Of a stretch of 64,000 nucleotides of DNA, positions 43,973 through 53,656 are shown in pieces. The notes beneath the pieces are model-generated. The model had not been told where the DNA came from, ran no database searches, and saw nothing but the letters and a program-made list of their open reading frames with translations. A program made the position numbers and the translations under genes. The stretch's first letter is position 1. Each line of letters starts with the position of its first letter. The DNA is from Streptomyces violascens. Lineage in GTDB: Bacteria > Actinomycetota > Actinomycetes > Streptomycetales > Streptomycetaceae. The stretch is taken from the NCBI RefSeq assembly GCF_014649955.1, contig NZ_BMUA01000013.1, positions 124,001-188,000 on the forward strand, given 5' to 3'.

Positions 43973-44974
43973 ATGCGGACCCGACACGTCTACCACGCCG
44001 TCGACTCGCACACCGAAGGCATGCCGACCCGCGTCATCACCGGCGGGCTCGGCGTCATTCCCGGCGCCACCATGGCCGAGCGGCGCCTGCACTTCATGGA
44101 GCACCTCGACCACATCCGTACGCTTCTGATGTACGAGCCGCGCGGCCACGCGTCGATGAGCGGAGCGATCCTCCAGCCGCCGACCCGGCCCGACGCGGAC
44201 TACGGCGTCCTCTACATCGAGGTCTCCGGCCTGCTTCCGATGTGCGGACACGGCACGATCGGCGTGGCCACGGTGCTGGTGGAGACCGGAATGGTCCCGG
44301 TCACCGAGCCCGTCACCACGGTGCGCCTGGACACCCCGGCCGGCCTGGTGAGCGTGGACGTGCGGGTCGAGGACGGCGAGGCCCGCTCCGTCACGCTGAC
44401 CAACGTCCCCGCGTTCTGCCTCGCGCTCGACCGCAAGGTGCAGGTCCCGGGCCTCGGCACGGTCACCTACGACCTGGCGTACGGCGGCAACTTCTACGCC
44501 TTCGTCGAACTCGAAGAGCTCGGCCTGCCCTTCGCGCGGGACCACAAGGACGCGCTGCTCGCCGCCGGGCTCGACATCATGGCCGCCATCAACACCTCGG
44601 ACCGGCCGGTGCACCCCGAGAACCCGGAAATCGCCGGAGTGAAGCACGTCTACCTGGCCGCCCCCGGCTCCGACGCGACGCGCTCACGCCACGCCATGGC
44701 GATCCACCCCGGCTGGTTCGACCGCTCGCCGTGCGGCACCGGGACGTCCGCGCGGATGGCCCAACTGCACGCGCGCGGCGAACTCCCGCTCCACCGCGAC
44801 TTCACCAACGAGTCTTTCATCGGTACGGAGTTCACCGGCCGTCTGGTCGGCGAGACCAGTGTGGGAGGGCTCCCCGCGGTCGTGCCGACGGTCACCGGCC
44901 GGGCCTGGATCACCGGCACCGCCCAGTACTTCCTCGACCCGTCCGACCCGTTCCCGGAGGGCTTCCTGCTGTGA
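43973..44974 (+). CDS. Proline racemase-family 4-hydroxyproline epimerase
   Basis: A 333-residue racemase-fold enzyme with both catalytic cysteines: C91 in LPMCGHGTIG and C254 in SPCGTGTSAR. Two cysteines mark an active proline racemase or 4-hydroxyproline 2-epimerase; members with Cys/Thr pairs are dehydratases instead. Cluster context favours the epimerase, converting trans-4-hydroxy-L-proline to the cis-D isomer. The start HTEGMPTRV motif is typical. The next gene overlaps its stop codon. Confidence 0.9.
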   Translation: MRTRHVYHAVDSHTEGMPTRVITGGLGVIPGATMAERRLHFMEHLDHIRTLLMYEPRGHASMSGAILQPPTRPDADYGVLYIEVSGLLPMCGHGTIGVATVLVETGMVPVTEPVTTVRLDTPAGLVSVDVRVEDGEARSVTLTNVPAFCLALDRKVQVPGLGTVTYDLAYGGNFYAFVELEELGLPFARDHKDALLAAGLDIMAAINTSDRPVHPENPEIAGVKHVYLAAPGSDATRSRHAMAIHPGWFDRSPCGTGTSARMAQLHARGELPLHRDFTNESFIGTEFTGRLVGETSVGGLPAVVPTVTGRAWITGTAQYFLDPSDPFPEGFLL

Positions 44975-45951
44975 TCCACCTCGGCGCGGACGACCTCGCG
45001 GCGCTGCTCACCCCGGCAGCGGCGACCGAAGCCCTGGCCACGGCCCTGCGCGAGGGCCTCGACCCGGAGCGGTGCCCGGCCCGGTCCAACGTCCCCGTTC
45101 CGGCGGGGGAGTTGCTCATCATGCCGGCCGCTTCCGCCACGTACGCCGGCGTGAAGATCGCGGGGGTCGCGCCCGCCAACCCGGGTCGCGGCCTGCCCCG
45201 CATCACCGGCAGCTTCCTCCTCCTCGACGGGCCGACGCTGCTGCCCCTCGCCCTGCTCGACGCGGCCGCGCTGACCACGGTGCGCACCGCGGCCGTCTCG
45301 GCCCTCGCGATCGACGCGCTCGCCGAACCGGACGCGGCCCGCCTGGTCCTGTTCGGCGCGGGCCCCCAGGCGTACGCCCATCTCGAATCAGCCCTGAACA
45401 CAAGGGAGTTGACCCATGTGACGGTTGTGTCGCGGACGGGCGAGGCGGCCGAACGACTGGTGACGTACGCCCGCGAACTCGGTCTGGAGGCCCGCCCCGG
45501 CGACCCCTCGGACGTATCGGTCGCCGATCTCGTCATCTGCTGCACCACCGCCCACGAGCCGCTCTTCGACGGCAGCCGCATCCCCGCCCACGCCACGGTC
45601 GTCGCGGTCGGCTCGCACCAGCCCGCGGTACGCGAGACGGACTCGGAGCTGGTGCGCCGCTCCTCGGTCTGGGTGGAGGCCCGCACGGTCGCCCTGCGCG
45701 AGGCGGGCGATCTGCTGATCCCGCTGTCCGAGGGCGTGATCGGCGAGGGCCACATCGCGGGGACTTTGGCTGATCTGGTGCGGGGCAAAACCAAGCCGCC
45801 CGGGGACCGCCCGCGCTTCTTCAAGAGCGTGGGCATGGCCTGGGAGGATTTGGCGGTGGCGGCGGCCGTGCACCGGGCGTCAACTCCCGTGCGGGCAGTG
45901 CCGGTTGGGGCGGAAGTGCGCGGGCTCGAACCGCCCGACGGGGGAAGGTGA
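44971..45951 (+). CDS. Ornithine cyclodeaminase/mu-crystallin family reductase
   Basis: A 326-residue NAD(P)-dependent enzyme. The substrate half contains GELLIMPAASATYAGVKI; the Rossmann GxGxQA nucleotide motif is in LVLFGAGPQAYAHLESAL near residue 130. In hydroxyproline/proline clusters this family usually reduces delta-1-pyrroline-2-carboxylate to proline; true ornithine cyclodeaminase is less likely here. The GTG start overlaps the epimerase stop (GTGA). A GntR regulator follows 40 bases later. Confidence 0.87.
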   Translation: MIHLGADDLAALLTPAAATEALATALREGLDPERCPARSNVPVPAGELLIMPAASATYAGVKIAGVAPANPGRGLPRITGSFLLLDGPTLLPLALLDAAALTTVRTAAVSALAIDALAEPDAARLVLFGAGPQAYAHLESALNTRELTHVTVVSRTGEAAERLVTYARELGLEARPGDPSDVSVADLVICCTTAHEPLFDGSRIPAHATVVAVGSHQPAVRETDSELVRRSSVWVEARTVALREAGDLLIPLSEGVIGEGHIAGTLADLVRGKTKPPGDRPRFFKSVGMAWEDLAVAAAVHRASTPVRAVPVGAEVRGLEPPDGGR

Positions 45952-45991
45952 GATTGTACGCTGAGCCTCCGCGGATCACGGAGGACGCGCC

Positions 45992-46663
45992 ATGGGCGAC
46001 CTGAAACAGCGCCATCTCATCGTCGCCCAGGAACGCCTGCGCGACCAGGTCGCCCACGCCCTGCGCGCGGCCCTGGTCGCGGGCGAGCTGCGTCCCGGCA
46101 CCATCTACTCCGCCCCCGGCCTCGCCGCCGACTTCGGGATCTCCGCGACGCCGGTGCGCGAGGCCATGCTCGACCTGGCCCGCGAAGGCCTGGTCGAGCC
46201 GGTACGCAACAAGGGCTTCCGGATCACCGAGGTCAGCGAGCGCGACCTGGACCAGTACACCGAACTGCGCGCGCTCATCGAGGTGCCGACCGTCGGGCGC
46301 GTCACCGACACCGCGAGTACGGAGCAGCTGGAGGCGCTGCGGCCGGTGGCCGAGGAGATAGTGGACCGAGCCCGCGCCCACGACCTGATCGGCTACCTCG
46401 ACGCCGACCGGCGCTTCCATCTTCGGCTGCTCGGCCTCGCGGGCAACGAACGCCTCGTCGAAACAGTCGGCGACCTGCGCAAACGATCCCGCCTCTACGG
46501 GCTCACCCGGCTCGACGAGCGCGGCGAACTCGTCTCCTCCGCCCAGGAACACGTAGAGCTCCTGGACCTCGTGCTGTCCGGCGACCGCCCGGCCGCCGAG
46601 GCCTGCATGGCCCGCCATCTGGGCCACGTACGGTCGTTGTGGGCCCGGGACGAGAACGGGTAG
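45992..46663 (+). CDS. GntR-family (FadR subfamily) regulator
   Basis: A 223-residue regulator. The winged HTH at residues 10-75 reads ERLRDQVAHALRAALVAGELRPGTIYSAPGLAADFGISATPVREAMLDLAREGLV. The C-terminal all-helical FCD domain contains the metal-ligand pattern DADRRFHLRL and an AAEACMARHLGHV helix. ACGGAGGACGCGCC precedes the ATG. Last gene of the hydroxyproline operon; it probably senses a pathway intermediate and controls the operon and perhaps the divergent aminopeptidase. Confidence 0.9.
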   Translation: MGDLKQRHLIVAQERLRDQVAHALRAALVAGELRPGTIYSAPGLAADFGISATPVREAMLDLAREGLVEPVRNKGFRITEVSERDLDQYTELRALIEVPTVGRVTDTASTEQLEALRPVAEEIVDRARAHDLIGYLDADRRFHLRLLGLAGNERLVETVGDLRKRSRLYGLTRLDERGELVSSAQEHVELLDLVLSGDRPAAEACMARHLGHVRSLWARDENG

Positions 46664-46675
46664 GAGCGAGACAGA

Positions 46676-46702
46676 GGGCGGGCCCGTGAACATGGCCCGC
46701 CC
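46676..46702. terminator. Bidirectional hairpin terminator
   Basis: Perfect 9-bp stem GGGCGGGCC/GGCCCGCCC with a 9-nt loop between the convergent GntR and MurA-like genes. Confidence 0.65.
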
Positions 46703-46717
46703 CCGATCCCCGACTCC

Positions 46718-48244
46718 CTAGATGTCCCGGAAGATCTCGATCTGCGCGCCCACCGAGTTGAGCCGCTCGGCCAAGTCCTCGTAGCCGCGGTTGATGACGT
46801 ACACGTTGCGCAGTACGGACGTGCCTTCCGCCGCCATCATGGCGAGCAGCACGACCACGGCCGGGCGCAGTGCCGGGGGGCACATCATTTCTGCGGCGCG
46901 CCAGCGGGTGGGGCCCTCCACCAGGACCCGGTGCGGGTCGAGGAGCTGGAGGCGGCCGCCGAGCCGGTTGAGGTCCGTGAGGTAGATCGCGCGGTTGTCG
47001 TAGACCCAGTCGTGGATGAGCGTCTGGCCCTGGGCCACCGCCGCGATCGCCGCGAAGAACGGCACGTTGTCGATGTTGAGGCCGGGGAACGGCATCGGGT
47101 GGATCTTGTCGATCGGCGCCTCCAGCTTGGAGGGGCGCACGGTGAGGTCGATCAGCCGGGTGCGCCCGTTGTCGGCGGCGTACTCGGCGGTGCGGTCGTG
47201 GTCGAGGCCCATCTCTTCGAGAACGGCGAGCTCGATCTCCAGGAACTCGACCGGGACCCGACGGATCGTCAGCTCGGACTCGGTGACGACGGCCGCGGCC
47301 AGCAGGCTCATCGCCTCGACCGGGTCCTCGGAGGGCGAGTAGTCGACGTCGACGTCGATGTCGGCCATGCCGTGCACGGTCAGCGTGGTGGTGCCGATGC
47401 CCTCGACCCGTACGCCGAGCGCCTCCAGGAAGAAGCACAGGTCCTGGACCATGTAGTTGGAGGAGGCGTTGCGGATGACGGTGACGCCGTCGTTGCGGGC
47501 GGCCGCGAGCAGCGCGTTCTCGGTGACGGTGTCGCCGCGCTCCGTCAGCACGATCGGGCGGTCGGGCGCGGTGCGTTCCACCACGGCGTGGTAGATCCCC
47601 TCGGTGGCCGTGATGTCCAGGCCGAACCGGCGCAGCGCGATCATGTGCGGCTCGATGGTGCGGGTGCCGAGGTCGCAGCCGCCGGCGTACGGAAGGCGGA
47701 AGTGGTCCATGCGGTGCAGCAGCGGGCCGAGGAACATGATGATGGAGCGGGTCCGGCGGGCGGCGTCCGCGTCCATCGCGTCGAGGTCGAGCGAGGCCGG
47801 CGGCACGATCTCCAGGTCGGTTCCGTCGTTGATCCAACGGGTGCGCACACCGATGGAGTTGAGGACTTCGAGGAGCCGGTAGACCTCTTCGATGCGGGCC
47901 ACCCGGCGCAGCACGGTGCGGCCCTTGTTGAGCAGGGAGCCGCAGAGCAGCGCGACACAGGCGTTCTTGCTCGTCTTGACGTCGATCGAGCCGGAGAGGC
48001 GGCGGCCGCCGACGACGCGGAGGTGCATGGGGCCCGAGTACCCGAGCGAGACGATTTCACTGTCGAGCGCTTCACCGATGCGCGCGATCATCTCAAGGCT
48101 GATGTTCTGGTTCCCGCGCTCGATGCGGTTCACGGCGCTCTGGCTGGTGCCCAGAGCCTCGGCCAACTGCGTCTGCGTCCAACCCCGGTGCTGCCGGGCG
48201 TCACGGATGAGCTTGCCGATGCGTACGAGGTAGTCGTCTGCCAT
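46718..48244 (-). CDS. HTH-MurA fusion: XRE domain plus UDP-GlcNAc 1-carboxyvinyltransferase-like domain
   Basis: A 508-residue fusion. Residues 1-65 form an XRE helix-turn-helix (GKLIRDARQHRGWTQTQLAEALGTSQSAVNRIERG). Residues 72-508 form an EPSP-synthase-like domain of MurA type: K93-N94 in KTSKNACVAL, and the catalytic loop GGCDLGTR with C190, matching Cys115 of E. coli MurA. The N-terminal HTH replaces the usual direct start of MurA. Either the protein makes UDP-GlcNAc-enolpyruvate in addition to a main MurA, or it is a regulator using the enzyme fold as a sensor for UDP-GlcNAc or PEP. Divergent from aconitase; a matching palindrome lies in both promoters. Synteny matches SCO5998 from memory. 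Confidence 0.92.
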   Translation of the reverse strand: MADDYLVRIGKLIRDARQHRGWTQTQLAEALGTSQSAVNRIERGNQNISLEMIARIGEALDSEIVSLGYSGPMHLRVVGGRRLSGSIDVKTSKNACVALLCGSLLNKGRTVLRRVARIEEVYRLLEVLNSIGVRTRWINDGTDLEIVPPASLDLDAMDADAARRTRSIIMFLGPLLHRMDHFRLPYAGGCDLGTRTIEPHMIALRRFGLDITATEGIYHAVVERTAPDRPIVLTERGDTVTENALLAAARNDGVTVIRNASSNYMVQDLCFFLEALGVRVEGIGTTTLTVHGMADIDVDVDYSPSEDPVEAMSLLAAAVVTESELTIRRVPVEFLEIELAVLEEMGLDHDRTAEYAADNGRTRLIDLTVRPSKLEAPIDKIHPMPFPGLNIDNVPFFAAIAAVAQGQTLIHDWVYDNRAIYLTDLNRLGGRLQLLDPHRVLVEGPTRWRAAEMMCPPALRPAVVVLLAMMAAEGTSVLRNVYVINRGYEDLAERLNSVGAQIEIFRDI

Positions 48245-48253
48245 AGGGGCAGG

Positions 48254-48271
48254 TTATCTCAGATATGAGAT
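48254..48271. promoter_or_regulatory. TTATCTC-N6-GAGAT element at the HTH-MurA promoter
   Basis: TTATCTCAGATATGAGAT, with ATCTCA/TGAGAT arms, lies ten bases upstream of the HTH-MurA ATG. It shares half-sites and spacing with 48536-48554. Candidate autoregulatory operator. Confidence 0.55.
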
Positions 48272-48535
48272 GCCGCTCGCGCTGGGGTGGGCCAACGGGG
48301 TGAGGAACCGTCAATTCCGATACTGCAATCCCTGCGCGTGGGCGGCAAGCGGAAGGGGTCTGTCCGGGGTGGGGTGTTTGTGTGCGGGTCGGCCGTGTCG
48401 TACGCCATGCGTGTGGAACCCGAAGTCGCGTGTCCGTGTATCGCGAGGTCGAGGGTGTGACGGGGTCGGGTGCCGACACCTCGGCGCCTGAATGGCCTCG
48501 CCCGCGCATGACCTACCGGCGGCCATGTACTAGAG

Positions 48536-48554
48536 TTATCTCGACATCGAGATA
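48536..48554. promoter_or_regulatory. TTATCTC-N6-GAGATA element at the aconitase promoter
   Basis: TATCTCGA/TCGAGATA form a perfect 8-bp inverted repeat around CA (48537-48554), about 130 bases upstream of the aconitase start. Half-sites and spacing equal those of the element next to the HTH-MurA gene. Confidence 0.6.
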
Positions 48555-48595
48555 TCTACCGAGGCGCACCGCAGCCGACGCTCGGTAAGGGTTAC

Positions 48596-48614
48596 CTAAC
48601 TTAGCCTTACCTTA
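48596..48614. promoter_or_regulatory. Possible iron box (DmdR/IdeR type)
   Basis: On the minus strand TAAGGTAAGGCTAAGTTAG matches 14 of 19 positions of the actinobacterial iron box TTAGGTTAGGCTAACCTAA. It lies 68 bases upstream of the aconitase start, which fits an iron-sulphur enzyme, but the match is imperfect. Confidence 0.4.
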
Positions 48615-48681
48615 GCGGATCGACAACACGTCGTGGCGGCAGGATTGTGGTGGAACGCGCACATATATGAAGGAGACTGTC

Positions 48682-51396
<2,715 letters not shown>

Positions 51397-51409
51397 GCAC
51401 CCAACGAGC

Positions 51410-51442
51410 AAGGCCCGCACCCCGGTTGGGGGTGCGGGCCTT
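51410..51442. terminator. Bidirectional terminator after aconitase
   Basis: 14-bp perfect stem AAGGCCCGCACCCC/GGGGTGCGGGCCTT with a 5-nt loop between convergent genes. Confidence 0.75.
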
Positions 51443-51472
51443 ACTTGTGCGCTGGGTTCTGGACCAGATGGG

Positions 51473-52420
51473 TCAGAACATCAGGCGCATGCCGTTCCAG
51501 CCGGTGCCGACCTTGACGCGGTCCTTGAAGGGGGCGCCGTTGGTGGTGCCGGTGCCGGAGTAGAACCACAGACCGCCGGAGGCGTCGCGGCCCACGAGGT
51601 CGGCCTGACCGTCGTTGTCGAGGTCGCCGATGCCGACGAGGGTGTTGTAGGTGTTCCAGCCGCCGCCGAGCTTGACGCGGTTGCCGAAGGGGGCGGCCCA
51701 GTTGCCGGTGCCCGGGTAGAGCCAGCCGGTGCCGGCGTTGTCGACGGCGATGATGTCGGCCTTGCCGTCACCGTTCATGTCGCCACGACCGGCGATCTTG
51801 GTCATCGCGCCCCAGCCGGCACCGAGCTTGACGGGGTTGGTGAACGAGCCGTCGCCCTTGGCCGTGTAGAGCCACAGCACGCCGCCCTTGTCACGGGCGA
51901 GCAGGTCGTCGTTCGGGGCGCCGCCGAGGTCGCCCGGCGTGAAGACGCGGTCGTAGGTGTTCCAGCCCGCGCCGAGGTCCCGGGTGCCGGTGTCGTAGTT
52001 CTTGTAGATGAGGTGACCGTCGGTCGACTTCACGTAGAAGCCGTCGGCCCGGCCGTCCTTGTCGTTGTCGTACTGGGTGGCCTCGGAAATGCTTGTCCAG
52101 CCGTACGTGTTGAACCAGCGCTCGCCGAAGCCCCCCTGGCCGTTCGACGGGTAGTTGTACAGGAAGCCGTCGCCGTCGACCGCCATGAGCTCGAAGCTCT
52201 CGTTGGTCGCCCCGAACCCGGAGGCGTACGGCGCGGACCGCTGCTGGTCCTTGGCCTTCGGCTTGACGTGCTGGCGGGCCTCGGCGGCCGCGTCCTTGGC
52301 GGAGGCGGCACCGTCGGCGACGGCGGTGCCCGCGGTGGTGGCGACGAGCGCTGCGGCGATGGCGGCGACGACTGCGCGAGAAGCGGTCCGCCCGTGCTTA
52401 CGGCCAGTGAAAAGGGCCAC
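51473..52420 (-). CDS. Secreted FG-GAP/VCBS repeat protein, copy 1
   Basis: A 315-residue exported protein. After a signal peptide (residues 1-36, ending TTAGTAVADG) the mature part is a run of FG-GAP/VCBS repeats of about 50 residues, probably a beta-propeller. Calcium-type loops are visible: DNDKDGRAD, DMNGDGKAD, DLDNDGQAD. The WLYPGTGNWAAPFGNRVKLG and TGWNGMRLMF segments are shared with the neighbouring paralogue. The GTG start is preceded by GGAGTAACAC. No catalytic domain: likely a cell-surface or secreted binding protein. Confidence 0.88.
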   Translation of the reverse strand: MALFTGRKHGRTASRAVVAAIAAALVATTAGTAVADGAASAKDAAAEARQHVKPKAKDQQRSAPYASGFGATNESFELMAVDGDGFLYNYPSNGQGGFGERWFNTYGWTSISEATQYDNDKDGRADGFYVKSTDGHLIYKNYDTGTRDLGAGWNTYDRVFTPGDLGGAPNDDLLARDKGGVLWLYTAKGDGSFTNPVKLGAGWGAMTKIAGRGDMNGDGKADIIAVDNAGTGWLYPGTGNWAAPFGNRVKLGGGWNTYNTLVGIGDLDNDGQADLVGRDASGGLWFYSGTGTTNGAPFKDRVKVGTGWNGMRLMF

Positions 52421-52560
52421 GTGTTACTCCAACATGCAAAAAGCGAAAGACACACATCTGGTCAAGATGCGGCGAGTGCCCTTTAGGCTCTCTTTACTGG
52501 ATCTTCGCATAGGGCATACCTGGTCCTCGCATCCGGGGGTGACTTGTCCGCACATACGGG

Positions 52561-52597
52561 ACAAGGCCCGTACTCCGCGGGGGAGTACGGGCCTTGT
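52561..52597. terminator. Hairpin terminator between the two FG-GAP genes
   Basis: Perfect 16-bp stem ACAAGGCCCGTACTCC/GGAGTACGGGCCTTGT with a 5-nt loop, just past the stop of copy 2. Confidence 0.75.
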
Positions 52598-52615
52598 CCG
52601 GGTACTGCCGGTGGA

Positions 52616-53563
52616 TCAGAACATCAGGCGCATGCCGTTCCAGCCGGTGCCGACCTTGACGCGGTCCTTGAAGGGCGAGCCGGCGGTGGTGCCGGTGCCC
52701 GGGTAGAACCACAGGTCGCCGGAGGCGTCGCGGCCGACGAGGTCGACCTTGCCGTCGAAGTCCAGGTCACCGAGGCCGACGAGCTTGTTGTACGTGTTCC
52801 AGCCCGCGCCGAGCTTGACGCGGTTGCCGAACGGGGCGGCCCAGTTGCCCGTGCCCGGGTACAGCCAGGCGACGCCCGAGTTGTCGACGGCGACGATGTC
52901 GGCCTTGCCGTCACCGTTCATGTCGCCACGACCGGCGATCTTGGTCATGGCGCCCCAGCCGGCACCCAGCTTGACGCGGGGGGCGAAGGAGCCGTCGGCG
53001 TTGGCGGTGTAGAGCCACAGAACGCCGGCCTTGTCGCGGGCGATCAGGTCGTCGGCCGGAGCCCCGCCCAGGTCGCCCGCGGAGAAGACGAGGTTGTAGG
53101 CGTCCCAGCCCGCGCCCAGGTCCTTCGGGGTGCCGTCCACGCTGTCGTAGACCAGGTGGCCGTTGGTGTACAGCTCGTAGAAGGCGTCGAAGGCGCCGTC
53201 CTTGTTGTTGTCCACCTTGGTGACCTGGCTGAACTTGCTGTAGTCGCCCAGGGCGACGCGCTCGCCGAAGCCGCCCGTACCGTTCGGCGGGTAGAGGTAG
53301 GCCTGGCCCGAGCCGTCCGCCGCGATCAGCGGGAACGTTTCGGCAGTCGGGGTCTCGCCCGCCGCGAAGGAGCTGTTGGCCGACGAGCCGGACTGCTTGG
53401 CCTTGGCGGTCTTCTGCGCCGACTGGGCCGTCTTCGCCGCGCTGGACGGCGTGCTGTCCGCGGAAGCCGCGCCCGCGGTCGTGCCGACGAGGGCGGCGGC
53501 GATCGCCGCGACGGCGATGCGGGACAGGGCGCGACCGCCCTTACGGCCGGAAAGTATGGCCAC
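52616..53563 (-). CDS. Secreted FG-GAP/VCBS repeat protein, copy 2
   Basis: A 315-residue paralogue of the preceding gene, identical in length and C-terminal sequence (VKVGTGWNGMRLMF). The GTG at 53563 is chosen by comparison: it has the same GGAG-N6 spacing as the first copy, whereas the ATG twelve bases upstream has no ribosome site. A signal peptide (VAAIAAALVGTTAGAASADS) is followed by FG-GAP repeats with DNNKDGAFD, DMNGDGKAD and DLDFDGKVD calcium loops. The linker after the signal peptide (SSAAKTAQSAQKTAKAKQSG) differs completely between copies. The pair looks like a tandem duplication that has diverged at the N-terminus. Confidence 0.88.
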   Translation of the reverse strand: MAILSGRKGGRALSRIAVAAIAAALVGTTAGAASADSTPSSAAKTAQSAQKTAKAKQSGSSANSSFAAGETPTAETFPLIAADGSGQAYLYPPNGTGGFGERVALGDYSKFSQVTKVDNNKDGAFDAFYELYTNGHLVYDSVDGTPKDLGAGWDAYNLVFSAGDLGGAPADDLIARDKAGVLWLYTANADGSFAPRVKLGAGWGAMTKIAGRGDMNGDGKADIVAVDNSGVAWLYPGTGNWAAPFGNRVKLGAGWNTYNKLVGLGDLDFDGKVDLVGRDASGDLWFYPGTGTTAGSPFKDRVKVGTGWNGMRLMF

Positions 53564-53656
53564 GTATTTCTCCATGTCGAGGAAGAGACGCGCTGCGCCT
53601 GATCGAGGTGCAACGCGAGATCTTCTGGATCCTTTCACGCGATCTTTGCGTGTCAA

